Assembly: GCF_001026695.1 (NCBI RefSeq)
Contig: NZ_LDNB01000013.1
Coordinates: 1 to 64,000 of the forward strand
From: Neobacillus vireti
GTDB taxonomy: Bacteria > Bacillota > Bacilli > Bacillales > Cytobacillaceae
Direction of reading: 5' to 3'
DNA: 64,000 nt
Below, in pieces: positions 23,999 through 32,452 of this stretch (its first letter is position 1; the number at the start of each line of letters is the position of its first letter). Below the pieces are notes generated by a model, which had not been told where the DNA came from, ran no database searches, and was given only the letters and a program-made list of their open reading frames with translations. Both the position numbers and the translations under genes were made by a program.

Positions 23999-24107
23999 GG
24001 TGCCTGACACCCTTAACATGTTCGTGGTTTCTAGGAACTAACAAATGGTGCCTGACACCCATAATACGTTCGCGTTTTCCAGGAACTAACAAATAGTGCC
24101 TGACACC
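23999..24107. repeat. 48-bp tandem repeat carrying the dispersed 13-mer
   Basis: GGTGCCTGACACC at 23999, 24047 and (one change) 24095, exactly 48 bases apart, with the intervening AGGAACTAACAAAT also repeated. It lies between the C39-like gene stop and ywlE. Confidence 0.85.
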
Positions 24108-24116
24108 CTAAATAAT

Positions 24117-25598
24117 TTAGCGATAGGTTATAGCTTGTTTACCCAATTGCTCCCAGCCGCGTTTGAAGGCACTGATTGTGACTTTGCGGTTTTTGGTTAC
24201 GGACAATGGGTCATTGAAATAAATATATTTGCTGTCATAGCCTGTGATGAGGACACTGTGTTCCTTATAAGTAATGGAAAGCTTGCCAGTCGGCGTATTC
24301 CACGTCTGCCAATATTGTGATGGGACGGTGTCATACCATGAGGTTACAATCACCCAGACAGGCTTGCCGTTATTCAGCTGCTTATAAATCTCTTCAAACC
24401 GGCTGCCGCTAAAATCGACGACCCGATTAGGCAGATATTTCTCTGCTAGCTCCGCGATTGGCCCGTGGTAAACGCCGAGACCCGGCTTCGAAAAGCTATA
24501 CATATCACCGACAAACCCAGAATAAGGATTGCCGAAGTAAATTTGTCCATTCCTTGTTGAATACGGGGTCGGATCCCGCCGCACCTGGGATGCTAATGTC
24601 ATTTTGTTCGCCTTCACACCGGCATCTTGGAGCATCATCGCAAGCGAGGTAACTTCACAGCCGCGCGGGAGCTCCGGCATTTGCGCTATCAGCGGGGCAT
24701 TAAGCTGCACCGATGACACAGCACCGCTGCCGCCAAGGTAATACCTATCCCCTCCGCTTTGAATCCAGCCCGTTTTCATCGCGCCATCCGAATTAAGATA
24801 GTACCATTTGCCGCCATCAAACACCCAGCCGACTGCCATCGCGCCGTTTGCCGCCAAATAGTACCATTTGCCGCCGCTCGATAGCCAGCCGGTTTTCATC
24901 GCGCCATTACCAGCTAAATAATACCAGCGGTTCCCATCCTTTATCCAGCCCGTTTTCATCTTTCCTGATCCATCCAGATAATACCATTTATTACCATCCA
25001 ACACCCAGCCGGTCTTCATCACCCCTGCGCTATCAAGGAAATACCATTTGCCACCGCTCGATAGCCAGCCTGTCAGCATGGCTCCACTATTTTTGAAAAA
25101 AAACCACTTGCCTTTATCGAGTAACCAGCCTGTTTTCATGACCCCGGTTTGGTCAAGATAGTAGCGGCTCCCGTTATCGGTAATCCAGCCTGTCTGCTTT
25201 TCGCCATCAGGACCATAGTAATACCAAAGCCCGCCCGCGCGGACCCAACCAACTGCTGCCACTGTTACTTCGATTGCATATGTATTTCCTGCCCCGTCAT
25301 CCGCCGTAATATTGAGAATCGTGTTTGCAGGCTGCTTCAATATCGCCGCTTCAAACACGCCTTCCGCATTGGCTTGTGTGGTGCTGAGCAGACCCTGTTT
25401 ATTTTCCACCTTGATGGCGGCATTCGGGAATGTTTTTCCTTTGATGACTGTCGTTTGAGTTGTTACTTTTTCTACTAATTGAATTTCCTCTGAATTATTT
25501 ATCCTTACCTGCGTTTCTGCTCCCGCTAGTTTTGGAAAAAGAGCTTGAGAGATTACCAGCAATGTAAGGCAAAGATTGATCCATAATTTCCGTTGCAC
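24117..25598 (-). CDS. secreted C39-like peptidase with choline-binding-type repeats
   Basis: 493 residues. Signal peptide (to about AGA-ET, residue 27), a bacterial Ig-like domain (about 32-112), nine ~20-residue repeats of the type TGWVLDGNKWYYLDGSGKMK (about 116-297), then a papain-like C39_2 domain with Cys314 (ELPRGCEVTSLAMML), His447 (KEHSVLITGYD) and Asp463 (YFNDP). The repeats match choline-binding modules and are close to those of the envelope subtilase at 11711. The start is GTG with AGGGGAGG upstream. It is inserted between ywlE and mntP, which are neighbours in B. subtilis. The target of the peptidase is unknown; there is no bacteriocin ABC transporter here. Confidence 0.9.
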   Translation of the reverse strand: MQRKLWINLCLTLLVISQALFPKLAGAETQVRINNSEEIQLVEKVTTQTTVIKGKTFPNAAIKVENKQGLLSTTQANAEGVFEAAILKQPANTILNITADDGAGNTYAIEVTVAAVGWVRAGGLWYYYGPDGEKQTGWITDNGSRYYLDQTGVMKTGWLLDKGKWFFFKNSGAMLTGWLSSGGKWYFLDSAGVMKTGWVLDGNKWYYLDGSGKMKTGWIKDGNRWYYLAGNGAMKTGWLSSGGKWYYLAANGAMAVGWVFDGGKWYYLNSDGAMKTGWIQSGGDRYYLGGSGAVSSVQLNAPLIAQMPELPRGCEVTSLAMMLQDAGVKANKMTLASQVRRDPTPYSTRNGQIYFGNPYSGFVGDMYSFSKPGLGVYHGPIAELAEKYLPNRVVDFSGSRFEEIYKQLNNGKPVWVIVTSWYDTVPSQYWQTWNTPTGKLSITYKEHSVLITGYDSKYIYFNDPLSVTKNRKVTISAFKRGWEQLGKQAITYR

Positions 25599-25630
25599 CG
25601 TAGTTCCTCCCCTGTTAGATTTAATAGATT

Positions 25631-25652
25631 GCTAGGTAAAAAATTTACCAGC
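25631..25652 (-). promoter_or_regulatory. inverted repeat upstream of the C39-like gene
   Basis: GCTAGGTAAA ... TTTACCAGC is an imperfect palindrome 33 bases upstream of the GTG start, in an AT-rich promoter region. It may be an operator; no regulator can be assigned. Confidence 0.4.
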
Positions 25653-25721
25653 TACTATTCTATCATAATTACAGGGGATTTTGGAAAATTGAAACATTTA
25701 TGGCATCGGATGCTTTACCCG

Positions 25722-25768
25722 TTACTAGAACGGTATGAGTAGCTTTAAGCCAAAACAGAGTGGAATCA
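25722..25768 (-). repeat. duplicated 3' end of mntP
   Basis: About 47 bases closely repeat 25780-25827, the end of mntP (coding GLKLLIPF followed by a stop), about 58 bases further downstream. It looks like a short tandem duplication; the copy is not itself expressed as a gene. Confidence 0.8.
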
Positions 25769-25781
25769 AAGGCTCGAACCC

Positions 25782-26339
25782 TTACCAGAACGGTATGAGC
25801 AGCTTTAAGCCAAATCCGAGCAAAATCGCGCCGCCAAGTGCTTCACTGTAGGTCCCGATCCAGCCCCGGACCTTTCTGCCCAGCAGTAATCCGGCCCAGG
25901 TTTGCATGGTGGCAACGATTCCAAAGCATAAAATCACCATAATGGTTTTTGCACCGTAGATGCCCAAGGTCAATCCGACGGAAAAACTATCAAGGCTAAC
26001 ACTCAAGGCAAATAACAATAAGCCGAAGCCAACCGGCGTAATGACTTTTTCCTCCCCTTTTTTAAAGGTTGACCAGACCATTTGCACACCTAGTACAATT
26101 AACAGCAGCCCGCCGATAAAGGTGGCAAACGCGCCAAATTTTTCTGATAAATATTTGCCGGCTATTAGTCCAACAAGCGGCATCCACACATGAAATAAGC
26201 CAATCATCAGGCCAATATTAAAAACCCTCCGCAGCGGCAGTTTGTACATCCCCATGCCAAGCCCAACCGAGAAGGCATCCATCCCCAGTGCAAATGCCAT
26301 TATAACTAGTGTAAGTATTTCGCTAACCAATTCAGACAT
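25782..26339 (-). CDS. mntP: manganese efflux pump MntP
   Basis: 185 residues with six membrane helices in two repeats, each containing the acidic signature ([16 protein letters not shown] and [16 protein letters not shown]). MntP exports Mn(II) and protects from manganese excess; in B. subtilis the gene (ywlD) is next to ywlC as here. RBS GGGGGCGGGGACGG precedes the ATG. An inverted repeat TTGGAC / GTCCAA (26355-26388) lies just before the RBS; it does not look like a yybP-ykoY riboswitch. Confidence 0.93.
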   Translation of the reverse strand: MSELVSEILTLVIMAFALGMDAFSVGLGMGMYKLPLRRVFNIGLMIGLFHVWMPLVGLIAGKYLSEKFGAFATFIGGLLLIVLGVQMVWSTFKKGEEKVITPVGFGLLLFALSVSLDSFSVGLTLGIYGAKTIMVILCFGIVATMQTWAGLLLGRKVRGWIGTYSEALGGAILLGFGLKLLIPFW

Positions 26340-26667
26340 TCCGTCCCCGCCCCCTTGGACTAACTAACCTAAGCATATGCACGTCCAAACTGTTTTAGAA
26401 GCCAATCTCGGGAAACGGGGCGCTTGCCGTCACTCCAATTTTGCAAAAAAACACCAGTCCCCGCTAGGGGAGCTGGTGTTTAGTAGATGAGCCCGCTTGC
26501 CGGCGCCAAGACTCGCATTGGTATATTCGCGAAGATTGAGGACGGAGAAAAACGTGCGGCTTACGTATCGCTTATTCCGTAATGAAAAAACAAGCCGATT
26601 TTATCAAGGCTAACTTATACCGTAATGAAAAATAAACGGAATTTTTCCTGTGTGACTTACGGCTAGC
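26340..26667. other. mntP-ywlC spacer (328 bases)
   Basis: Contains the TTGGAC / GTCCAA inverted repeat (26355-26388), an intrinsic terminator (26444-26482) and the CTTATTCCGTAATG repeats from 26560. No ORF with a plausible RBS is seen. Confidence 0.6.
26444..26482 (-). terminator. ywlC terminator
   Basis: AAACACCAG-CTCCCC / GGGGA-CTGGTGTTT stem with a long U-tract on the minus strand. It lies about 190 bases beyond the ywlC stop, with a repeat region in between. Confidence 0.85.
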
Positions 26668-26680
26668 TTATTCCGTAATG
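26560..26680. repeat. CTTATTCCGTAATG repeats overlapping the ywlC 3' end
   Basis: CTTA(T/C)-type units at 26560, 26571, 26614, 26656 and 26667 (steps 11, 43, 42, 11; near multiples of 10.5-21). The unit at 26667 encodes the last codons of ywlC (SITE-stop). Confidence 0.7.
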
Positions 26681-27711
26681 CTCTTATTCCCAGCCGCTTT
26701 CTGGAGGCGGTTCATGATGGCATCGCCTACTCCGGTGTGCGGGAACATTTCACTAAAAATAATATCCACGTCAAGCCGGTTAAAGCGGCGCAGTGTTTCA
26801 TAAAGGGCAGCGGCAACCGTCTCAAGCTCCGCCCTCCTGCCGCACGCCAGGACATAATCTGCCTGATAGAAAGATTCAAGCTCCTCCGTCGTCAATACCC
26901 CGACCCGCAGTCCTTCCCGCTGCTTTTCTTCTACTAAATGCTGAAGAAACTCACGGGTGCCTGACACCATAAAAAGCGGGGCATTTGGGGCGTAGTGGCG
27001 GTATTTCATTCCGGGTGCTTTCGGCTTAGCTCCCGCTTCCGTTAAGGCTAGATCGACGCTAACCTCACCAATTACAGCTTCGAGCGCTTCTTTCGTGACG
27101 CCGCCGGGTCTTAGGATGACCGGGATTTCCTCGGTGCAATCGATAACCGTTGATTCAACGCCAACCCCTGTCGGTCCGCCATCAAGCACGGCGGCAATTT
27201 TTCCGGCTAAATCATCGATTACATGCTCTGCCTTCGTCGGGCTCGGTTTGCCTGAGCTGTTAGCACTTGGCGCGGCGATTGGCAGACCGCACTTTTTCAA
27301 CAACGCTAGGGCCACGGGGTGATCCGGCATCCGCACCGCAACTGTCGCAAGCCCAGCCGTTGCCTTTTCTGACAAAACGCCGGCTTTCTTTTTAAAAATA
27401 ATCGTCAACGGTCCCGGCCAGAACTTGTCCATCAGCACTTCCGCCTTAGCAGAAATCTCGGTAACAAATCCCTTGAGCTGCTGTTTTTCGGCAATGTGAA
27501 TAATTAACGGATTATCCACAGGTCTGCCCTTTGCCGCAAAAATCTTCGCAACGGCTTCATCGCTCTCTGCGTTCCCTCCGAGTCCATAAACCGTCTCTGT
27601 CGGGAGCGCAACCACTTCGTTTTCCCGTAAAAAATGGGCTGCATCCACAACTTGTGGATTACTTTCTAAATTATCCACATACTTATCCACTTTCCAGATC
27701 TTTGTGTTCAT
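26668..27711 (-). CDS. ywlC: threonylcarbamoyl-AMP synthase (Sua5/YwlC)
   Basis: 347 residues. It makes threonylcarbamoyl-AMP for the t6A modification of tRNA. The YrdC domain is at about 20-205 (ALPTETVYGLGGNA, KGRPVDNPLIIH, GPTGVGVESTVID) and the Sua5 C-terminal domain follows the linker PGMKYRHYAPNAPLF. A copy of the dispersed 13-mer lies in frame at 26956-26968 and is read as VSGT. DnaA boxes cluster at its 5' end, and the last residues are encoded by an intergenic repeat unit. Confidence 0.96.
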   Translation of the reverse strand: MNTKIWKVDKYVDNLESNPQVVDAAHFLRENEVVALPTETVYGLGGNAESDEAVAKIFAAKGRPVDNPLIIHIAEKQQLKGFVTEISAKAEVLMDKFWPGPLTIIFKKKAGVLSEKATAGLATVAVRMPDHPVALALLKKCGLPIAAPSANSSGKPSPTKAEHVIDDLAGKIAAVLDGGPTGVGVESTVIDCTEEIPVILRPGGVTKEALEAVIGEVSVDLALTEAGAKPKAPGMKYRHYAPNAPLFMVSGTREFLQHLVEEKQREGLRVGVLTTEELESFYQADYVLACGRRAELETVAAALYETLRRFNRLDVDIIFSEMFPHTGVGDAIMNRLQKAAGNKSITE

Positions 27712-27932
27712 TGTTATCCACCTTCATCACAGCTGAGTCATTTATCGAAATTTGACGAAAATAGTCACTTAGACCGATATTTTTCAATCAATACGTTTGA
27801 AAGTATAAAAGAAGGCGGGGATAAAAACAAGTTTTATCCACAAATTGTGCATAACTTTCCAGTAAAAGTGGATAACTTTGTGGATATATCCACAATTAGA
27901 GTGAAAAATTTAAAAATAATGAGTTATCCACA
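27671..27932. promoter_or_regulatory. DnaA-box cluster at ywlC promoter
   Basis: Matches to TTATNCACA or one mismatch at 27671, 27683 (TTATCCACT), 27714 (TTATCCACC), 27834, 27846 (minus, TTATGCACA), 27867 (minus, TTATCCACT), 27879 (minus, ATATCCACA), 27886 (ATATCCACA) and 27924; another perfect box is at 27512 inside ywlC. This density is far above chance. The ywlC promoter is, to my recollection, among the non-origin DnaA-bound clusters reported in B. subtilis. Replication genes and an origin unwinding region are absent, so this is not oriC. Confidence 0.8.
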
Positions 27933-28342
27933 TTTAAAACGTGGCGAATATGTTCTAAGTGATAAAATGACAGCGGCAGATCGCCGCGGCCAATCGGCTG
28001 GAAACCCAGCATTTCAAAAAGTGCCAGTGCGGCACCTTTATTTGTTGCCAAAAATAAACTATTCAACCCTTTCTCGTTCGCTAATTGCACCATTTGATCA
28101 AATAGAACTAGAATTTCCTTTTCAGCTTGTCCCGGCGAAACAACCAGCGACCGCAGCAGCCCTGAATCTGCGATTACCTCCATGCCAAGCGTTCCCCGGA
28201 GCGCGCCGTCCTCATCCTCTAATAGCAAGAAATTACCGATGGTCTCTACCGTCAGCCCATCCGTCCCAAGATTTGCTCTTGAAAGAAACTCTTGTAAATG
28301 GCCCAAATCTCCTCCATCAGCCTTACGAATTAATGCCTGCAT
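27896..28342 (-). CDS. ywlB: GNAT-type N-acetyltransferase
   Basis: 148 residues. GNAT fold with GTLGMEVIADSGLLRSLVVSP (beta4) and FLATNKGAALALFEMLGFQPIG (C-terminal acetyl-CoA region); the Q/RxxGxG loop is reduced to SPGQAEKEI, which is weak. It corresponds in position and type to B. subtilis YwlB. The start is ATG 28342 with GAGGTGG six bases upstream; the GTG three codons earlier lies in the RBS. Substrate unknown. Confidence 0.82.
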   Translation of the reverse strand: MQALIRKADGGDLGHLQEFLSRANLGTDGLTVETIGNFLLLEDEDGALRGTLGMEVIADSGLLRSLVVSPGQAEKEILVLFDQMVQLANEKGLNSLFLATNKGAALALFEMLGFQPIGRGDLPLSFYHLEHIRHVLNVDNSLFLNFSL

Positions 28343-28364
28343 CCCATCCACCTCTTTTTTAGCC

Positions 28365-28389
28365 GATCGGAAAGTATAACTTTCCGATC
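28365..28389. promoter_or_regulatory. perfect inverted repeat upstream of ywlB
   Basis: GATCGGAAAGT-ATA-ACTTTCCGATC has 11-bp perfect arms and no U-tract on either side, about 23 bases before the ywlB start. Operator or mRNA leader hairpin; no regulator is identified. Confidence 0.55.
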
Positions 28390-28600
28390 AGGCATAAGTG
28401 CAACTACGCCTCATGAACCGCCTAACGGCTCGCCAGTCGGCGAGTTTTCTTTAGATTCTATTCTATGAATATGAAAAAGTAGGCCAAATAGAACAGCCGG
28501 ATTCAGGAATCTAGTAAATATTTTTTATTCGCATTCACGTTGGAGCTGGATTCAAAAAACTAGTTCAAAGTGATCCACACCTAAATTTTTGTAGCCCAAG

Positions 28601-28634
28601 ACAAAAGCCAGTCCTTTTATCCAGGAACTGGCTT
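28601..28634 (-). terminator. spoIIR terminator
   Basis: AAGCCAGTTCC / GGACTGGCTT stem followed by TTGTCTT on the minus strand, overlapping the spoIIR stop region. Confidence 0.8.
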
Positions 28635-29472
28635 AATAAAAAATCTTTTCCCACATCTCGACGACAAAGAATTTCACCTTTACCGGTGCTTCATCTTCAA
28701 CGGTGTACACTGGCGCCGCTTTTTCCTTTTTCGGCTGCTTTTTTTCTAGCGCAGGTTTATTCGCAACTTTCGACTTTTCCGTTACCCTCTCTTTATCAAT
28801 GAATGCCGGCTGGCTTGCAGCCATCACTTCCACGTCTGAAGCCTTCTCATGGGCCATTTCCACTTCTTCAGAGTCCTTCTTCGCCTTTTCAGGAGCCCCT
28901 TCCACTTTTTCAGAATCTCTTTCCCCAGCCTTCGCCGTTTTTTGTTTTTCATCAAAGCCTTCACTAACGGCATCCCCATTTGAAAAATCAAGGAAGCACA
29001 ACGGCGGATACAGTACGCACCACCAATTTGCTCCTTCACCACTGCCAAGCGTAATCAAAATCGCTTGATACTTGCCCGCCGGGTATAAATACTGGCCGTA
29101 TAATTTCGTCGGAAACTGGACTTTTGCGAATTCTACCTTTACCGGCTGATCTGCCCCTTCCTCGAGGACTACTTTTTCGGCAATCGCTTGAATTTCCGGG
29201 AGCTTCGCATTGATGACGGTTCTTGCTTTTTCCATTGAAGTTAAATCCTGCACCCAGAGAGTAATCTGAGCGTTAACGGCATCGCGGACCTTCCGTTTAA
29301 TCGCCTGATCTGTTTCAAAATCACTATTGGCGAGAATCCTGAGGCGAATCGCCTCCCCTGGAATCACAATCGATTCCTTCTGCGCCGCTTCCGTTTTTGG
29401 CATATATAAACTCAACATCGTTGCAAACGATAATACAATCAAATAGCCCCAAACTGCTAATTTACTTCTCAT
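28633..29472 (-). CDS. spoIIR: stage II sporulation protein R
   Basis: 279 residues against about 224 in B. subtilis. SpoIIR is secreted from the forespore and triggers SpoIIGA to process pro-sigma-E. Visible are an N-terminal membrane/signal segment (KLAVWGYLIVLSFATMLSLYM), then the conserved core IRLRILANSDFETDQAIKRKVRDAV and NWWCVLYPPLCFLDFSNGDAV, and the tail VKVKFFVVEMWEKIF. Between them lies an extra stretch of about 80 charged Lys/Glu/Ala residues (about 170-255), which accounts for the length. Start at MRSKLAVWGYLI after GGGGCGGTG. Confidence 0.93.
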   Translation of the reverse strand: MRSKLAVWGYLIVLSFATMLSLYMPKTEAAQKESIVIPGEAIRLRILANSDFETDQAIKRKVRDAVNAQITLWVQDLTSMEKARTVINAKLPEIQAIAEKVVLEEGADQPVKVEFAKVQFPTKLYGQYLYPAGKYQAILITLGSGEGANWWCVLYPPLCFLDFSNGDAVSEGFDEKQKTAKAGERDSEKVEGAPEKAKKDSEEVEMAHEKASDVEVMAASQPAFIDKERVTEKSKVANKPALEKKQPKKEKAAPVYTVEDEAPVKVKFFVVEMWEKIFY

Positions 29473-29675
29473 TTCCAGCACCGCCCCTTCACTATCAACA
29501 TTGTGGACAAAAGACAAGAATCTTAAACTAGTAAAATTTGATATTTTTGCAAAGAGCAATAAAAGTTTTTTTTGTAAAAAAAATCATAAATATGAGGAAA
29601 ATGGCGAATGATGATAAATAAGAAAAACTCCACAATTCATGCAGGATCATTTTTAATAAGGAGTTGGGTTTTAGA

Positions 29676-30239
29676 ATGGCATTTATGGAAGGAATTAGAG
29701 AATCAAGAAAGGGCGCGCAGCTGATTATCGACGGAAGTGACATGATGTCTAAAGCAGTTGTTGATCACTTTCTCTTTACATGGCAATGGTGGTTCGGGAT
29801 TGGATTATTTGTTGTCCCGTGGATTATTTGGCTCCTGCTTCGGAAAAAGGAGAGTACAGGAAGGTTACTTCTTGCGGGGTTGATCACGATGATATTAGCA
29901 CTAATTATTGATCTGATTGCAGTTGAAGTAGGGTTATGGCGCTATCCGATGAAATTTTCACCTGTTGCCCCAATGTTACTGCTTCCTTATCATTTTTCGT
30001 TGGTCCCAGTGGCGATTATGTTTGTGCTGCAAATTAAGCCAAAAGCGAATTCACTGTTAAAAGGGGCGATATTTGCTGCCCTCGCCGCTTTTGGGGCGAT
30101 GAAGTTTTTTGTCTGGATTCATTTTTACGACCCAAAAGACTGGTTGTCCATTTATGACTTTTGTATTTATTTATTTTTATTCTATGTAGCTTATTGGTTC
30201 AGTAAAATTGGCGGCTATCAATCCATAGCTGAACAATAA
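29676..30239 (+). CDS. CBO0543 family membrane protein
   Basis: About 187 residues with five or six membrane helices (WWFGIGLFVVPWIIWLLL, LLLAGLITMILALIIDLIAV, LIMFVLQI-type and YDFCIYLFLFYVAYWF). It resembles the CBO0543 family, common in spore-formers and without known function. AAGGAG is 12 bases upstream of ATG 29676; a TTG at 29664 abuts the RBS and is less likely. It is one of few plus-strand genes and converges on prmC with a shared terminator. Confidence 0.75.
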   Translation: MAFMEGIRESRKGAQLIIDGSDMMSKAVVDHFLFTWQWWFGIGLFVVPWIIWLLLRKKESTGRLLLAGLITMILALIIDLIAVEVGLWRYPMKFSPVAPMLLLPYHFSLVPVAIMFVLQIKPKANSLLKGAIFAALAAFGAMKFFVWIHFYDPKDWLSIYDFCIYLFLFYVAYWFSKIGGYQSIAEQ

Positions 30240-30262
30240 TTGTTTTATAGGGAACCGGAAAA

Positions 30263-30289
30263 GGCTTCGGGAAATTACATCCCGAAGCC
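30263..30289. terminator. bidirectional terminator between CBO0543 gene and prmC
   Basis: GGCTTCGGGA / TCCCGAAGCC 10-bp stem; on the minus strand followed by TTTTCC, overlapping the prmC stop codon. It serves convergent genes. Confidence 0.7.
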
Positions 30290-31219
30290 GATTTCGGCAA
30301 ACACCATCCGGTCCTTGCCGTTGATATCATTAACAACTTCTACCCTAACATCTGGGAAAGAATCCCTAAAAAGCTCCGCGACCGCTTCGCCCTGACCGGC
30401 ACCAATTTCGAAACAGACGAGCGCGGCCGGTGCCAATACCCGTGGCAGCTCACTCATAAAGCGGCGGTAAAAATCCAAGCCATCCGCGCCAGCGAACAAG
30501 GCCCGGTGCGGCTCATGCTCCGTCACCACCTCGGACATCGTCTCAATATCACCAACCGGAATATACGGCGGATTCGAAACCACCACATCCAGCTTAACGC
30601 CCCGATCCATAAACGGCGCCAGCAAATCCCCCTGAACAAACTCAACCTCCGCCCCTAGCCGCGCAGCATTCTCCCGCGCCACCACAAGCGACCGTTCAGA
30701 AATATCAGTGCCTGTAATTTGGGTGCCGTTTTTGGTGCCTGACACCCGCCGTGGACATTTGTCCGCCCCACGTGGACACTCGGTGCCTGACACCCGATGT
30801 GATTCTATTTCTAATTTCAAGCTGATGGCGATGGCACCGCTGCCTGTGCCGATATCGGCCAGTACCAATCCATGCCGGCCGCTAAAAAGCCGTTCTATCC
30901 GTTCGAGTGTTCCTGAGACAAGCTCCTCGGTCTCTGGCCTAGGTATCAGTACCTCTTCATTGACGAGAAACGACCGGCCGTAAAACTCCTCGGTGCCGAT
31001 GATGTATTGAATCGGCATACCTTGACCATGTTCGCGAACAGCCTCCTCGAATGCCTCCCAAACCGCCGGCGTTACCTCCTCACGTAAATTCGCAAACAGC
31101 TGCGCCCGTGACATCCCGGTGAAATGGCGCAGCAAGAGCTCTCCCGCATTTTCATCCCGACCTGACCCGCTTAAAAAAGAAGAAGCCCATTTCAGAGCTT
31201 CAAATACTTTCTTATTCAT
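30275..31219 (-). CDS. prmC: peptide chain release factor N5-glutamine methyltransferase
   Basis: 314 residues against about 288 typical. It methylates the GGQ glutamine of release factors RF1/RF2 using SAM. Visible are the SAM motif [14 protein letters not shown] and the catalytic [12 protein letters not shown]. Between the SAM-binding strands (after SLKLEIESH and before [10 protein letters not shown]) is an extra ~26-residue stretch encoded by two copies of the dispersed 13-mer (each read VSGT) and GGACA/TGTCC segments. ATG 31219 overlaps the prfA stop, with GGAAAG upstream. The insert falls at a surface-loop position, so activity may be kept. Confidence 0.95.
   Translation of the reverse strand: MNKKVFEALKWASSFLSGSGRDENAGELLLRHFTGMSRAQLFANLREEVTPAVWEAFEEAVREHGQGMPIQYIIGTEEFYGRSFLVNEEVLIPRPETEELVSGTLERIERLFSGRHGLVLADIGTGSGAIAISLKLEIESHRVSGTECPRGADKCPRRVSGTKNGTQITGTDISERSLVVARENAARLGAEVEFVQGDLLAPFMDRGVKLDVVVSNPPYIPVGDIETMSEVVTEHEPHRALFAGADGLDFYRRFMSELPRVLAPAALVCFEIGAGQGEAVAELFRDSFPDVRVEVVNDINGKDRMVFAEIGFGM
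30734..30794. repeat. dispersed 13-mer pair inserted in frame in prmC
   Basis: GGTGCCTGACACC at 30734-30746 and 30782-30794, 48 bases apart, flanking GTGGACATTTGTCC and CGTGGACAC segments. The same combination is intergenic at 32998-33116. The frame is kept. Confidence 0.85.
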
Positions 31220-32285
31220 TTGAGGCACTTTCCAGTCTGCGCGCTTGATCGTCCATAATCAAGGCATCAATCACATCGTCGAGCTTTCCTTCTAACACCT
31301 GGTCGAGCTTCTGAATCGTTAAGCCGATCCGATGGTCGGTCACGCGGTTCTGCGGGAAGTTGTAGGTGCGGATCCGCTCCGAACGGTCACCGGTACCAAC
31401 GGCCGATTTCCGCACCTGGTCGTATTCCGCCTGGGCTTCCTGTTGGAACTTATCATAGACGCGGGCACGTAATACCTTCATCGCCTTGTCTTTGTTTTTG
31501 TGCTGTGATTTCTCATCCTGACACGAGACCACAATCCCGGTTGGAATGTGTGTTAACCGAACAGCTGACATGGTCGTGTTAACGGACTGTCCGCCGGCGC
31601 CGCTAGAGGCAAACGCGTCAAAGCGGATATCCTTATCGTGGATTTCCACTTCTACTTCTTCTGCTTCCGGCAAGCATGCTACCGTTGCTGTTGAGGTATG
31701 GATTCTGCCGCCTGATTCCGTTTCCGGTACACGCTGAACCCGGTGAGCGCCATTCTCAAACTTCAATTTCGAGAATGCACCTGTTCCATTTATCATAAAA
31801 ATAATTTCCTTGAAGCCGCCAAGACCTGTCGGGTTGGCATCAATGACATCCGTTTTCCAGCCCTGTGCTTCTGCATAGCGGCTGTACATGCGGTAAAGCG
31901 TACCAGCAAACAACGCCGCCTCTTCGCCGCCGGCAGCACCGCGGATTTCAAAGATAACGTTTTTGTCATCGTTAGGATCCTTTGGAATTAGAAGAATTTT
32001 CATGCGCGCCTCTAATTCTTCAATTTGTGCTTCCAGTTCGTTTACTTCTTCCTTCACCATTTCACGCATATCGGCATCAAGCTTATCATCGAGCATGGTC
32101 TTGGCTTCTTGAAGCTGTTCACGAACCTCCTTATATTGGCGGTACGTTTGTACGGTCTCTTGTATATCAGCTTGTTCTTTTGAATATTCACGAAGTTTTT
32201 TTGTATCATTAATAATTTGCGGGTCGCTCAAAAGTTCGTTCAACTTTTCATAGCGATCTTCCACGGATTGAAGACGATCAAACAA
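31212..32285 (-). CDS. prfA: peptide chain release factor 1
   Basis: 357 residues. RF1 recognises UAA and UAG and triggers peptide release. The catalytic GGQ is at 231-233 ([20 protein letters not shown]), preceded by the codon-recognition domain with [19 protein letters not shown]. The start is TTG 32285, preceded by AGGTG at good spacing, no ATG being nearby. The stop overlaps the prmC start, coupling the factor to its methylase. Confidence 0.97.
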   Translation of the reverse strand: MFDRLQSVEDRYEKLNELLSDPQIINDTKKLREYSKEQADIQETVQTYRQYKEVREQLQEAKTMLDDKLDADMREMVKEEVNELEAQIEELEARMKILLIPKDPNDDKNVIFEIRGAAGGEEAALFAGTLYRMYSRYAEAQGWKTDVIDANPTGLGGFKEIIFMINGTGAFSKLKFENGAHRVQRVPETESGGRIHTSTATVACLPEAEEVEVEIHDKDIRFDAFASSGAGGQSVNTTMSAVRLTHIPTGIVVSCQDEKSQHKNKDKAMKVLRARVYDKFQQEAQAEYDQVRKSAVGTGDRSERIRTYNFPQNRVTDHRIGLTIQKLDQVLEGKLDDVIDALIMDDQARRLESASNE

Positions 32286-32420
32286 GTTAATTCACCTCAG
32301 TTTTTAGTGCATAACAGTATAATTATAGTATAGGTAAAAAGCGCCGTCAAAACCAAATTGCTGGGAGAAAATTTTTTAGGGGATTTTTTTTCAAAAAAAG
32401 TAACACTGACACTGGCCGCA

Positions 32421-32452
32421 AAAAAAACATGCCCTAAAAATCAGAGCATGTT
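32421..32452 (-). terminator. terminator of the YhcN/YlaJ lipoprotein gene
   Basis: AACATGC / GCATGTT stem with eight following U residues on the minus strand, at the stop codon. Confidence 0.88.

Noticed and set aside
24117-25598. C39 gene as a bacteriocin-processing system
   Set aside because: No ABC transporter, no leader peptide gene nearby; domain order (Ig-like, choline-binding repeats, C39_2) fits a secreted wall-associated protein.
26355-26388. Manganese (yybP-ykoY) riboswitch upstream of mntP
   Set aside because: Only a simple TTGGAC/GTCCAA repeat with a long loop is present; the conserved riboswitch loops are not seen.
27512-27932. DnaA-box cluster as a replication origin
   Set aside because: No dnaA/dnaN, no parA/repA and no clear unwinding element; the flanking genes are standard ywlC and ywlB.
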